Positions 1-11,247 of a stretch of 64,000 nucleotides of DNA are shown here, in pieces; position 1 is the first letter of the stretch; each line of letters begins with the position of its first letter. The stretch is taken from positions 47,429,501 to 47,493,500 of the forward strand of contig NC_134108.1 of assembly GCF_040939455.1 (NCBI RefSeq), read 5' to 3'. The position numbers and the translations under genes are program-made. This stretch comes from Microcebus murinus. Lineage: Eukaryota; Chordata; Mammalia; Primates; Cheirogaleidae. The notes below the pieces were generated by a model. It searched no databases. It saw only the letters and a program-made list of their open reading frames with translations, and was not told the DNA's origin.

Positions 1-457
1 GATCTGCTTTTTGAAATGTTAAGGACATATTTTTCAGTTACTGCTGAGTGGAGAGAGAACATAGCTCCTTCTCATGTCCTGCCTAAGAAAAAAGCTTAGG
101 GACGGGGGAAAAAAACAGTGATAGGAACGATAGTGGAGATTAATGAGGAATTTAGGTCTCTTGCAAATCCTGGGTTTGTAATTGTATCTTTGCAGTCAGA
201 GGAGCCAGCGAGGGCAGATTAATTTGTAATCCCTTTGTTCGTTTTGCATGATTGTTTCTGGTCATCTTCATAGAACACAGAGAAGTGCACATAAAGAGGA
301 TCTCTTTCTGGATTGGTGTAGCCTCGACACTCCTAGAAGAGCCAGGGTGACATGGAGGCAGAATTGACAAATTCCGGGTCTCGGAAGTACCAGCATGGGT
401 GTGTAGGGGCGCGGGTGTAAGGCAGCTTTACTGACACGGGGAGACTGCTGCTCCACA

Positions 458-480
458 CCCCCACACCCCCACCCTCCCCC
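458..480 (-). other. Predicted G-quadruplex motif on the minus strand
   Basis: Four C-runs on the + strand (458-462, 466-470, 472-474, 476-480) are separated by 3, 1 and 1 bases. On the minus strand this is a canonical four-tract G-quadruplex pattern. It lies inside the FYN intron on the non-transcribed-sense G strand, so any structure would form in the DNA template rather than in FYN pre-mRNA. Confidence 0.55.
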
Positions 481-999
481 GCACACACAGGCGGCAGACG
501 CCCAGGAATAGCCAGGCGGCAGCCCAGAAGGAAGGGCCACCCTGGAGGGGCTGGAGCACGACATGGGGGTTTCTGAATTGCTCCCCAAGGGGGAAATGTG
601 CAGGTCTAGGTATTTTGAAGACAGGAAGGCACCTCTTTTTTTCTCATCTGGATTTTGAACTAATTTCTTCCTGATCCCCCTGGTTTATAGTCACCCCATG
701 TGTTGAATGCAATTGGGGGGAAAAGGTTAATGTTGTTTTGCGTTTCTGAAAAGCCTTTCCTTCCAGAATACAAAGAGGTTTTTTGTTTCTCCAGATCACA
801 CACAGAAGCCGAGACAAAGGGGTGGAGGTGAGGGCCTCAGAGAAGAAAGGCAGGTGTGCGTTTCTGCAGGAGGGTCTTTTGTCAGGTTTGGTTTTAGCAG
901 AAGGAAAATGGCCTCATTTTACAACTTAGACTGGGATTCGTTCATTTAGTGTAGCTTTAGTCAAGTATAAACTGTGCCAGGCGTTTTTAAGACACTCGT

Positions 1000-1140
1000 A
1001 CTCTCAGCAAACATTGATTAGTTCCTGCCTCAGGTTAGGCACTGTTCTAGGTGCTAGAGAGAGACTAGTAAGCAAATAAATGAATTTAGTCCCTGCACTT
1101 GTGGAGCTTATAATCAGGTAGATAAAATATGCATCAAATC
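1000..1140 (+). repeat. Ancient interspersed repeat, family not assigned
   Basis: The text 'TTAGGCACTGTTCTAGGTGC' followed by 'AGTCCCTGCACTTGTGGAGC' matches a very common old mammalian repeat, 'caggcactgttctaggcgctgggg ... ccctgccctcatggagctta'. I recognise the consensus but cannot name the family with certainty. A further part of the same consensus appears at about 1550-1740. Confidence 0.6.
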
Positions 1141-1549
1141 CAGGAAGAAATCAGCTGTATTTGTTACTTTTTTATTATTAGAGATAGTCATCCTCAAGGG
1201 ACGGATTACTTGACTTTACCCACTATGGGCCCCAAATCTTAATTCTGATCATGGGGTCAGCGGCACCTGATTCAGGTGTCTACATACAACAGGTCCGAAG
1301 AGGGGCCTTTCCCGCAGCACCCCGTGACGATGACTCAGGACTTTGAAGTGAGGACTAAGTCCAGCTTGTCATGCATAGTTATAGATTTACAAGCAACTGC
1401 TGATACGCAGTGGGCTTTGATAACTGCCTCTGACTCTGTGGGGGTGGGGCAGGGCTGCTGTGTAGACGAGGCAAGTCAGCCAGGCCTCGGAAGGTGAGTA
1501 GGGTTTCCTCAAGGCGAGGAGGTGGGAAGAGCATCCCAAAGTCTGGCAC

Positions 1550-1740
1550 CTGTGAAGGCACTAAGCCTTCAGAGGACAGGGCCTGTACAAGGAGCCACAG
1601 GATGAGTGTGAGGAAAAGAGGCCGCGTGAGGTGATGTGGCTGGAAAGGCAGTCGAGAGCAGGAGCCGGTCACGTGGGGCCCCGTGTGCCGCCTGGCGGTA
1701 AGCAGCGGTGACCGGGAGCCGTGTCGGCAGGGCTGACGTG
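1550..1740 (+). repeat. Ancient interspersed repeat, later part of the same consensus
   Basis: The stretch with 'GATGTGGCTGGAAAGGCAGT' and 'CGTGGGGCCCCGTGTGCCGC' resembles the 3' half of the old repeat also seen at 3140-3670 (consensus '...gtgtggctggagcagagtgag ... gccagatcatgtagggcctt'). A 173-codon open frame on the minus strand here is a by-product of this GC-rich repeat and shows no protein family. Confidence 0.45.
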
Positions 1741-3139
1741 AGCTGCCCCTCACTCGTGGAAGATTGTTCCCAGGCCTGCTCCTGGCCACGGGTGCTTTGT
1801 GGCCTTTGTTTTTTAACATAGCTATAATCATATTTAATTGGACTTGTGAATCTGACAGAAAACTCTTCTTGAGGGAGAAGCTTTTACAGAGGGATTCCAA
1901 TTACAGGGTTATTACCCTAATGAAGGATAACAATTCCTAGGGAACAAACAGTTCCATTAAGCTTCGTCAGACATCACTGGGAAAGGTGGGAAAGGTCCCC
2001 TCTCTATACTCGGGCTGTCTGGGGGTGCGGCCCAGGCAGTCCACGTGCGCTGAGAGGTCACTTCTCAATTTTCCCTGTTGAGTCTTTGTGCCTGTGGGTA
2101 GACGCCCTAGACAGATTCCCAGGCCCCATCCGTCTTGACTTTCATTCTGCATTTTGAAGGAGTAGTTTCTCCATTGGCTGGAGTACACATGCAAGTCATT
2201 CTCTTTTTCTGAGAACAGTAGGTGGTGGTACATTTTTCTGAGTTCCTCCGTGCCTAAGAATGGCCTTCTGTTGCCTCCACACATAGGAAAGCTACTCGGG
2301 CTGGTAGGTGAGGATGGAAGTGGGGGAGGAGGAGGTGACTTACAAATGGATTTTATAAAAGCTTTCTAGGCGTTTTTGCCCAGCATGCAAGAAGATCCAG
2401 AAGTGAGCATCAGAGAAGGAACTTAGAATGGATTGTGTGAGGTGTGACCAAATAAAGGGCAAAAGGGATGAAGAGGCAATAAAACATGGGCAAGTTTTGT
2501 GAAAGGAATGGATAAAAAGGAAGGGATGAGGACAGTCTCAAACTGCTTGAGAACCTTGAAGCCAGAGGAAAAAAGTACTGAAACGTGATGCTGAGATTAA
2601 CAGGACGGTAGTGAAGAGGAGTCACGTCACCTTACCAGACAAGTAAGGTTGCTTTCAAGACGTGTATCAAACACGCACACGGCTCCAAAGAATAGCTCCA
2701 TGTTATCAGCTCCCTGCTAGCAGCCTGACCTGAATTCATTCCAGCATTGCAATCTAGCTTGCTTTTCTGCAAGCCCAGGTTCAGAACCATTCTTTGCATC
2801 AAGATTAGAACTGATTTTATACTGATGTATAATGAGAAATAGAAACACGTAAGTAAAAGCAGTTTTCGTGGGTTGATGCATAAAATCAGAGTTATGCATT
2901 TTAACCTGCCATTTCACTTTCAAAACCTCTCTCAAATCCTTTGTTTCCTCTCTGCTCCAGGTCTCTCCCCATCCACCCACCATTTTATCATTGTCACCAG
3001 CAGAGTTAGTATCCTAGAAAGCACAGACCTAGTTATCTTACTCTCCTAGTCAAACAAACACACGCATGGCTTCCTTTTGCCTTCCAGATAAACTCCAGAA
3101 GGCTTAGTTTTGCATAGTCCTTTGCAACTCTTTTCCTGT

Positions 3140-3670
3140 AATCATTCCACAAATATTTATTGAGTGCCTACTGTATGCCAGACACCAACAGTATATCAGT
3201 GAACCAACAGAGGCAAATGCTCCTGCCCTCATAGTCTTCCATTCTGCTTCAAGGAGACAAACAATAAACAAAGATAAATAAGCAAAATATATCAAATGTT
3301 GGCTAGTGATAACAGCTGGAGAGAAAAAGAAAACAGGGAAGGAGAGAGAGGGAGTCAGGAGAGAGTGGCGGGGAGGACCTCACTGGGAAAGTGCCATCTG
3401 AGGAAAGACCTGAAGGAAGGGAGACTTGAGCCAGGTGGGTATCTGGGGATAGAGCCTGCTATCAAGGGGGAAGGGAGAGAGTAGAGGCCAGAGGCCCTGC
3501 AGAACTGCAGAAGGCCGGTGTGGGGTGTGGGGGAGCTGAGGGAGCAGGAGGTCCCCGGGGGCAGACCTGATAGGGCCTTCCTAAGTCATTGTTTGGACTC
3601 TTGCTTTTATTCTTAGTGAGATGAGAAGTGAGGGGACTTGAACAGGAGAGTGACATGATCTGACTTAGCA
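3140..3670 (+). repeat. Ancient interspersed repeat, long copy
   Basis: A nearly complete copy of the old repeat runs from 'ATTTATTGAGTGCCTACTGT' through 'CCTGCCCTCATAGTCTTCCA' and 'GACAAACAATAAACAAAG' to 'GAGAGTGACATGATCTGACT'. It lies in the FYN intron and ends just before an L2 3' end. The preceding 3000-3130 also looks L2-like. Confidence 0.7.
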
Positions 3671-3724
3671 TTTCTCTCTTGCCATTCTTTACCTTTCACA
3701 CTTTACCCCAGACACACCAAGAGA

Positions 3725-4000
3725 TCACTTTTGAACATGCAGGTCTTGAACACGCAGGCCCAACCAGATGTCACCTCTTTTGTGAAGGCTTCCCCATGTC
3801 CAGACCAAATATGTGCCCCTTCTGCTCGCTTCCATGACCCCTGGTACATTTCTGTTGAAGCGCCTGTTTGTGTGCCTGTATTTCCCAGTAGTTCTACACT
3901 GTTTGAGGGGAAGGGAGCTCCTGTGATGTATTCCCAACTCCCAGTACAGTGTCAGCCACATAGTAGACTCTCGCTAAGGATAAACAAATGAATGAATGAG
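3725..4000 (+). repeat. L2 LINE 3' end
   Basis: It matches the L2 3' UTR: 'TGTGAAGGCTTCCCCATGTC', then 'ACTGTTTGAGGGGAAGGGAG', 'CAGTACAGTGTCAGCCACAT', and the characteristic tail 'AAACAAATGAATGAATGAG'. There is no coding part. Confidence 0.8.
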
Positions 4001-5653
4001 ACAGAAAAGAAAGAACCTATCAGGTTTTTGAAACAAGGTTTTCAAATTTGGCCCGTAGCCTGCAAAGCCTTTTAAATCTATTCCATAATCTTCACACACA
4101 GATATAACATGTATTTTCTCAGCCACCAGGTAGCCTCTGTCTTCAAAGTTGTTCTGGAAAATTGATCCTGTGGTCACTTCAAACACCATGTTCCAACACT
4201 GTTCCAGGCAGAATGTCCTGGCCATTCTGTTCCCTGGCTCTTAACTGAACACCTGTTTTCTGTATTTGGCAAGATCTGGCAGAGCCAGGAACATTTTCTT
4301 AAGCAAATTGTATTTATTCATGCATTTGAAGCAATTTCAAATCATTCAGCAAGTGACAGCCGCTTGACTTCCTTGAATGCATGTAGTCACTGGATAATGT
4401 CTTTAAGAAGTAAGGGAAATTAGTGAAACTAGTAGCTCCTTCCTTAAAGAATTACAAGTCCTGCCCTAAGCCATAGACATGTATTTTCCTGTGTTCAACA
4501 TGACAAGAGCAGATTCTCTGCGGGGTAGGGTAGGCTTAGGACTCTCCAGCCAGGAGGAGAACAGGAAGCAGGATGAAACCTCTCATCTTGGCCGAGGCTG
4601 CTCTGTCCCTCCCTGGCCAGTCCACGGTCCTTGGGACTTTTCCTTCAGTTCATGGTGTTCCCTCAGAGAGAGAATGCTGCCTGGGATGCCCAGAGGTTCA
4701 TGCTGTCACCTCCCCTACAAGGCTTCCCTTGGCCAGTGTGGCCCGTGAGAGGAGGAGGGAGGAAGGGGCAGCCAGGGAGGGGCCCTCCGCACCCAGCCCT
4801 GCGCCACTGCTCCTCATCCTCAGTGGTGCAGTCCCCTGGTCTCCCTAATGGCACCTTCCTCTCTTCTTCACGTCTTTCTTGCTGGGACAAAGGAGTTCTT
4901 TATGATACTGCATTATCAAGTTTTAAATAACCTTTGTGTATTATGGGACCTGCACAGCTGTCATTTCTATATTTATTAATGCAGTGGGCTTAATAAAAAC
5001 AGCTGCCCTGAGGTTATCTGGTAAGATGGGGAAACGGAAGCATAACTAGTCATTATTGTGCCTTCTCAAGATCAGTCCTTTATTTTCATCTATACTCTTT
5101 GATCTATACTCTCTGCCTAAAATTTTTACTTTGATCCTATACCAAAACCTAACATGAAGCCGCATGGTTGTTGTCCAGTAAGGCAGCTAGAGCACATGAT
5201 AATCTGATAATAGGAGCACACGCGATGGTGCAGGCTCGTGCTGAGGAAGCAGCATTAACACCCCTCCTTCTTCCAGCACTGGTGCAGCACTGCTCAACAG
5301 ACAGTAAACACAAGGGCCTTTTTACAGGGCTTATGCAGAGAGGCAAGGGGAGCTTCAGACAGAAGGCCTCATGCACAGTATTGTATAGTTTCCTTCTAAT
5401 GGGAAGCATGGTTTGCAAAAGTACTTTGGATGTGTGATCACCTGAACATCATTCCCATTGTTAAAGTACTTAATTCACATGGCACAAAAATCCAGGTTCT
5501 TGTAACCCATAGTCGAATACAGATGTAAATATGAGCAGATAACAGTTAAGGTCCCTGATTGTGCAGATATGGCCCCTCTGAGATTCATATTGGGAAGCCG
5601 CACCAATCAAAAGCTATAAAACAAATACTTTTCATTCACAGAAGACAGTTTGT

Positions 5654-5773
5654 CTTCCTTCCTTCCTTCCTTCCTTCCTTCCTTCCTTCCTTCCTTCCTT
5701 CCTTCCTTCCTCCCTTCCTCCCTTCCTCCCTCCCTCCCTCCCTCTTTCCCTCCTTCCTTCCTTCCTTCCTTCC
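5654..5773 (+). repeat. (TTCC)n microsatellite joined to an Alu tail
   Basis: About 120 bp of TTCC/TCCC units sits exactly where the poly(T) (reverse-strand A-tail) of the following minus-strand Alu should be. The tail of the Alu evidently mutated and expanded. Short interruptions (CCCT) appear in the middle third. Open frames encoding LPSF repeats here are artefacts. Confidence 0.95.
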
Positions 5774-6061
5774 GACAGGGTCTCACTCTGTTGCCCCAGC
5801 TAGATTGCCATGGTATCAGCCTAGCTCACTGCAACCTCAACCTCCTGGGATCAAGTGACCTCCTGCCTGTAGTCCCCGAGTAACTGGGACAATCGGCATA
5901 TATAGGCATATACCACCATGCTCAGCTAATTTTTTCTAATTTTAGTAGAGACGGGGTCTCATTCTTGCTCAGGCTGGTCTCAAACTTCTGAGCTCAAGCA
6001 ATCCTCCTGCCGCAGCCTCCCATAGTGCTAGGATTACAGGCGTGAACCACTGTGCCCAGCC
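5774..6061 (-). mobile_element. Alu SINE
   Basis: Reverse-complement Alu starting 'GACAGGGTCTCACTCTGTTG' and ending 'GTGAACCACTGTGCCCAGCC'. It is diverged, has a 'TATCAGCCTAGCTCACTGCA' segment typical of strepsirrhine copies, and its A-tail is replaced by the adjoining (TTCC)n tract. Confidence 0.9.
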
Positions 6062-6109
6062 AGAAGTTGTTTTTTCAAACAGCTGAAAACACAGTGAATG
6101 TTGAGGTAT

Positions 6110-6225
6110 TTTGTTGACAAATGGAGAAACTGAGGCCAGGGAAAATCAAGTCACCTGCTGAAAGATGGATGCAAAGTCAGAAGTCAAGAGGTGGCAACTA
6201 ATCCAATGCTCTGCCAATGAAACTG
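6110..6225 (-). repeat. MIR SINE fragment
   Basis: It reads 'ACAAATGGAGAAACTGAGGC' followed by 'AAAATCAAGTCACCTGCTGA', the reverse complement of the MIR core ('gccttgggcaagttac...cctcagtttcctcatctgt'). Confidence 0.65.
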
Positions 6226-7350
6226 ATTTTTATTCCTTCTCTAAAGAATCTAAAAAAAAAAAAAAGAGGGAAGTCTCCACTGAGTTCAAGAAGAAGAATA
6301 GGAAAGTTTAAAAGGAGAGAAGGAAAAAGAAAACACATACGTAAGAGTAGACGTTGTTGGCAACCATATAGAGTGAGGGTTTGAAAGTGAGAGTTGGAGA
6401 CTTGACCTCTGAGTGTGCTGGAAAGGAGTGTGATTTAGAAAGGATAATACAGTCATAATGGCAGGAATTGAGTATAGTCCTCTTGGCTGTGACAATCTTA
6501 GCTGCAGTATTTTGGGCAGACCGACTAGAAATCAAGGGCAATGTTTGAAAGCTTAAAATCCAAGGTGGCAGGAGGCTTTCGTGGCAACTCTGGGGAAGAG
6601 GAATTCGAAGGCAGACCCCCACACAGTGGCTAGTAAGGCGGTTTGTGGCTTAAGTACTGTGGAGTGGTGCCTGGTGAGAGAGGCCCACCACAATGGCGCA
6701 TTTTCCTGAGTGACTTTCATGAGAGAGCAGGAAGGGCAGGTTGCTCCCTTGGAACTGGGAGCAGAGGGGAGAGGATCGGAAGGAAACCCAGGGGTGGTCT
6801 CTGTGCTTGCTGGCTGCCCAGCCTGAGGCTCCTCTCTGACACGGAGGCTGGGAACCAGGGACACGCAGCCCCTGTTGAAAACGCTGTCTGTTGCAGCTCC
6901 CACTAGGAAACCTGGAAACTCAAGCTGTCTATGACAGCATTTCTCTGATACATGCCCATGCAGTTGTGTTTTAAAGTTCCTGTCTCTTCTTTTTTTTCCT
7001 ATGGCCTTCTCCCCACTAAAAAGGGAGAAAAAAGAAAACTATTCGCAGGCATTCTCATCCGCTGTCTCAGCTGGAAGTACAATAAAAAGAATCTTCTCTC
7101 TACTATCCCCATGTCCCTCAAGACTCTCTCCTGAACACTCCGGTCCCCAAGATGCTATATATTCCCTTCCCATTCACTGCCCTTCTCCTCCCAGGTGGAA
7201 AAAAATATGAAACCATCTAAAAAGTAAAAACAAAATAGGCCCGTCTTTATGGTCGTGTATAGAGTAAAAGCCATTTTTCCAAAAACAAAATTCTAGGAAA
7301 AAACATGATTTTCAAAATTTTTATAGCAGAGAATTCTATTTTTTAGATAA

Positions 7351-7567
7351 AGGTTGAATATTCCTAATCCAAAAATCCAAAATCTGAAATGCACCAAAAT
7401 TTGAAACTTTTTGAGAGCCGACATGATGCTCAAAGGAAATGCTCATTGGAGCATTTCGGATTTTCGGGTTAGGGATGCTGAACTGATAAGTATAAAACAT
7501 ATATTCCAAAATCTGAAATCCCAAACACTTCTGGTCTGAAGCATTTTGGATAAGGGATACTCAACCT
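7351..7567 (-). mobile_element. MER2-type DNA transposon, internally deleted
   Basis: The termini are inverted: 'AGGTTGAATATTCCTAATCC' at the left and 'GGATAAGGGATACTCAACCT' at the right. Internal phrases such as 'TCAAAGGAAATGCTCATTGG' match MER2 (TcMar-Tigger group, nonautonomous). At about 217 bp it is shorter than the family consensus, and the middle is missing. A TA dinucleotide lies just before the left end. Confidence 0.85.
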
Positions 7568-7929
7568 GTGTTAACACAGTCCACTTAATTTAGCTGTTGT
7601 TCGTAAAATAAAAACTAGCCTACACCTTGCTGAGTGTGCCCATCTTGATTGTGCAGTTATTGTTGCAGAGGTACTTTGTGAAGGTGCCAGGTCCAAGGGT
7701 CAGCCAATCCAAAAGTGGGTTCTGGCTTATGGATGGTTGCAAAAGGAAAAGAGCTAGTGCCATTCTGCTTGTCATTGTCAGCCAAGAGCATTGTTGAATA
7801 GCCCCTTTTCTGGCAAAGCTGTCGTTGGTATGTTTCTACTTGGCCCTGTGCGTGGAATTGTTTTCATCTGCTCTCCATGCTTTGAGGAATCGGGGGAGAA
7901 GGCGGCCTGAGAAGAGAAGGAGAAGGAGT

Positions 7930-7956
7930 GGGGAAGGGGGCGGGGGTGGGGGGGGG
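7930..7956 (+). other. Predicted G-quadruplex motif on the plus strand
   Basis: Runs of 4, 5, 5 and 9 G (7930-7933, 7936-7940, 7942-7946, 7948-7956) are separated by loops of 2, 1 and 1. Being on the FYN sense strand, it could also form in intronic RNA. Confidence 0.6.
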
Positions 7957-8854
7957 TGCAGGTAGGAAAGGAGGTGGAGAGGGAGAAGGGGCCTGCCAGT
8001 GTCCCGCACAGGCCAGCTTACACTCTGTCCCCTGGCTCCAAATGTCCAGGAAGCAGGCTGCCTTCCAGATAGGCCGCATGTTGAGTTCATGTTGCCAAAT
8101 CTGTTGTGTCCGAGGCTTGGGCTGAGCACTGGAAAAATAGGATTGACCCAAGTGGCCAATTAAACTTTCCATTGGCAGAGATTGAATTAAGACTTAAAAA
8201 AAAAAAAAAAAAAGTAAAATCTTTCCATTTGAGTAGTTTGCTTTTTAATGAAATGAAACATGTACTGACATAAGCTCTGCAGAGCCAGAGGAGAGTGATT
8301 AATTAAACTCTGTGGTGCCATTTTGGATGGAGAGTCTGTGACAGGATAAAGCATTAGCAGGCGTTTTGGGGGGTCGTAGACACCTCCAGAAGGGCCTGTC
8401 AGACCTCTGAGGTTCAGATCTGCTGCCTGTCTTCCCTCCAGTTCCTGCAGGTTCCTGGCAGGGACAAGGACAAGGGAGATTTGTGCAGGTTCAGGCAGAA
8501 ATTTCTGTGATTTCTGAAATACTATGAAACCCAAAGGACTGTACTAAAATATGCGGCAAAGCGAACACTTTGGAGAATGCCAATCCTGGTGTGTGATAAC
8601 ACCCTCTTCCTTCCTAAACCTTTCTGGGCAATATGTATAGAGAAATAAAAACAGTAAATAGCCTCACATCAGTTCAGGTTTTATAGCCGAATGAGGTCAG
8701 TTCACATCAGTTCTGCTGCCAACTGAGTTACAAAAACATTTTGGTTTTCAGAGCTTGTTGGAATTTGGAATTGTGGATAAGGAAGTGCTGGCCTGTGTCC
8801 CTTACCCTGTTTGTCCAGAGCACTGTGGAAAAGTTCCTCCCTGTGCTTCCAGCT

Positions 8855-8883
8855 CCCCCCCCCCCGCCCCAACCACCCCACCC
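8855..8883 (-). other. C-rich run / G-quadruplex motif on the minus strand
   Basis: An 11-C run (8855-8865), then C-runs at 8867-8870, 8876-8879 and 8881-8883, with loops of 1, 5 and 1. It is intronic; homopolymer length may be unreliable. Confidence 0.5.
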
Positions 8884-9949
8884 TGCACCGAGTTTTCAGC
8901 TGTTAGAGGAGGATTTAAGCTAATCGGCCACAGAGCTGCCACCTCTACCTCCCACGGCATGCGTGGCGCGGAGGCAGGGACCTAGACTGTCTCGCCAAAC
9001 CTCTCTCTCTAAAATTAGGGGTCACCCTGACCTGCAAGGTGATTTTGCAATGCTTGTGTTGAAAGCCAACTTCAATACAGTGTAAATAACATGTGGATGT
9101 TATCACCTCAAGAAATTATAACAGCAGAGAACAGGAAAGCATCCTAAAAAGGTGTAGACGGACTTGTGACCTATAGGACAATGGCGGACAGCCAGGGGGA
9201 GCCAGGATACACCCAGCTCCAAAAGTAACAACGTGACAAAGAGGATCGGCAACACACCCAAAGTCTGAATGCCCCTGCCCAGGGGGACAGGGTTGTGCTC
9301 TGGGCCTGGTGCCTCTGGCCAGGCTGACAGGTTTCTAGCTAGCAGGTCGCCACCTCCTCCAGAATTTAAGGAAGCTGGGTGCATATGCCGCGTTCTCCTG
9401 CTGGTCGCAGCCCTGAGAGAGAGGAGAAGAAATCTAGGATTCTGTATGGCTTGGGTGGGCAGGATTCCAGACTACAGGCTTGGGGGCCAGGAAGCAGCCA
9501 GAAAACATACCAGGGGTTGGTGGGGAGATGGCGAAGGTGATACGATGAAAAAGGGAAGGAAAACTGGAGAATAGTGACTGGCGGTAGCTGGGAAAGCGGT
9601 CAGACCGTTTGCCTCACCCTGAGTGTGGTATTTCCCGTATTGTCCGACAGCACGCTGGGGCAGGAGGGTCTCACATGATGGATGGTCTGGCCGGGGTTGT
9701 GGTAAGCACAGGCCCTGGAGGTGCCTCGTGCCTCCGTCAAAGTCTCCAAACCTCAGGGCACTTTGGGGTCACCAGGCCAGACGGTGCTGAGCTGCACCGG
9801 CATGATGGCAGATCTCAGACAGTGGGGCTTCAAGAGTTTGCCCAGACACGAGGAAAACTGCTTTATGACGTTCATAAATGGAGGTTATAAATGCTATAAA
9901 CAAGGGCGGTGTGCTTCCATTCTGTGAAGGTGTTTTTGTCTACTTTATT

Positions 9950-10480
9950 CATATATTTTTGTCAGCCTAATTGAAATGTAATTTATATACAGTAAAATCC
10001 AACGATTTTAAGCGTGCAATTCAGTGAGCTTTGATATACATCAACAGTCACACCACCACGTACGTGACACAGAACAGGGGTTGGCAGATTCTGCAGCCAT
10101 GGGCCAGATCTGACTCCCAGCCTGGCTTTGTTTTGTTGTTTTTAAATAAAGGGTTGTAAAATGAAGAAGAAGACATAAATCATATGTGACCTATGAAGCC
10201 AAAAATATTTACTATCTGGCCTTGACAGGAAGAGTTTGCTGACCCCTGCTACAGACATTCCCTCCGGCCCCTGGGCAGGCATTCCTCCCCTCCCCCTCAC
10301 AACCACTGATCTGCCTTCTCTACATGGAGTTGTGCCTTTTCTAGAATTTTGTGTAAATGAAATCCTACAGTATGTTGTCTTCTGTGTCTGGCTCCCTTCA
10401 TTTCTCACGCTTCTGAGATTCACCCTCCAGGTTTTTGCACGTATCGGTGCCACGTTCCTCTTTTAATTCTGAGTGGTATG
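9950..10480 (-). mobile_element. L1 LINE fragment split by a hAT element
   Basis: Reverse-complement L1 3' region: 'ATTGAAATGTAATTTATATA', 'CAATTCAGTGAGCTTTGATA', and after the hAT insertion 'TTTTGTGTAAATGAAATCCT' and 'TTCTGAGATTCACCCTCCAG'. It ends only about 140 bp before the FYN exon acceptor. Confidence 0.75.
10075..10248. mobile_element. hAT-Charlie nonautonomous element inside the L1
   Basis: Starts 'CAGGGGTTGGCAGATTCTGC' and ends 'GAAGAGTTTGCTGACCCCTG', the terminal pair of a common hAT-Charlie MER family. Internal 'TATTTACTATCTGGCCTTGA' also matches. The flanking 8-mers (10067-10074 and 10249-10256) agree at 5 of 8 positions, fitting a decayed target duplication. Confidence 0.8.
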
Positions 10481-10599
10481 GCATGGTTCATCTCCTGGGT
10501 GAGGCGGGGGCCCTCCACGGATTTCAGCCACGTGCAGACTCAAAGGAGAAGAAGGGGAGTCTCAGGGGCGCAGTCAGGCCTGGAGCCCAGAGGTGCCCG

Positions 10600-10623
10600 C
10601 GCTCACTGTGCTTGTCTTTGCAG
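10600..10623 (+). other. FYN: Splice acceptor of the last FYN exon
   Basis: A pyrimidine-rich stretch 'CTCACTGTGCTTGTCTTTG' leads to CAG at 10621-10623. The exon then opens with GC completing a split glycine codon before ATG (Met) at 10626, giving a phase-1 intron. This matches the family position just before the MNNREV segment. Confidence 0.9.
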
Positions 10624-10832
10624 GCATGAACAACCGGGAGGTGCTGGAGCAGGTGGAGCGCGGCTACAGGATGCCCTGTCCGCAGGACTGCCCCATCTCT
10701 CTGCATGAGCTCATGATCCACTGCTGGAAAAAGGACCCCGAAGAACGCCCCACTTTTGAGTACTTGCAGGGCTTCCTGGAAGACTACTTTACCGCGACAG
10801 AGCCGCAGTACCAACCTGGTGAAAACCTGTAA
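10624..10832 (+). CDS. FYN: FYN tyrosine kinase, last coding exon (partial gene)
   Basis: This is the terminal coding exon of FYN, a membrane-attached Src-family protein tyrosine kinase acting downstream of T-cell, integrin and neuronal receptors. The exon encodes the last 68 full codons, from [14 protein letters not shown] to the stop TAA at 10830-10832. These are the C-lobe end of the kinase domain, with the conserved CW and EERPTFEY motifs, and the tail ending [11 protein letters not shown]. The tail tyrosine, seventh from the end, corresponds to human Tyr531, the CSK-phosphorylated site that binds the SH2 domain and holds the kinase closed. FYN is chosen over YES1 and SRC because of [22 protein letters not shown] and [13 protein letters not shown]. 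Compared with my memory of human FYN there may be a Gly for Ser after YLQ. Upstream exons are outside the window. An in-frame ATG at 10593 lies in the intron and is not a start. Confidence 0.97.
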
Positions 10833-11247
10833 GGCCCGGGCCTGCAGAGAGAGGCCTTGTCCCAGAGGCTGCCCCACCCCTCCCCATTAGCTTTCAATTC
10901 CGTAGCCAGCTGCCCCTGAGCAGCAAGAACCGTCCAGGATCAGATTGCATGTGACTCTGAAGCTGATGAACTTCCTCATTAATGACACTTGTCCCCAAAT
11001 CCGAACCTCCTCTGTGAAGCATTCGAGGCAGAACCTTGTTATTTCTCAGACTTTGGAAAATGCATTGTTATCGATGTTATGTAAAAGGCCAGACCTCTGT
11101 TCAGTGTAAATAGTTACTCCAGTGCCAACGATCCTAGTGCTTTCCTTTTTTTAAAATGCAAATCCTATGTGATTTTAACTCTGTCTTCACCTGATTCAAC
11201 TAAAAAAAAAAGTATTATTTTCCAAAAGTGGCCTCTTTGTCTAAAAC

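Larger units (their letters stand above)
1..10623 (+). other. FYN: Last intron of FYN (3' part, 5' end outside window)
   Basis: Everything upstream of the exon acceptor at 10623 reads as intron. No frame encodes the preceding Src-family kinase exon (activation loop to the DVWSFG region), so that exon lies left of base 1 and this intron is at least 10.6 kb. Repeats found here are listed separately. The remaining stretches (about 1-1000, 1140-1550, 1740-3000, 4000-5650, 6230-7350 and 7570-9950) are non-repetitive to my eye, with poly(A) or G-rich runs but no gene. Confidence 0.85.

Noticed and set aside
1485..1505. GGAAG|GTGAGTAGG donor-like site in the FYN intron
   Set aside because: No matching acceptor or coding frame was found, and such sites occur often by chance.
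1379..1900. 173-codon minus-strand frame
   Set aside because: It overlaps an old repeat in an intron, has no family motif, and is rich in residues expected from GC-rich noncoding DNA.
10593..10832. 79-codon frame beginning [17 protein letters not shown]
   Set aside because: The first 11 residues lie before the splice acceptor. The real coding part begins at 10624 as the continuation of an upstream FYN exon.
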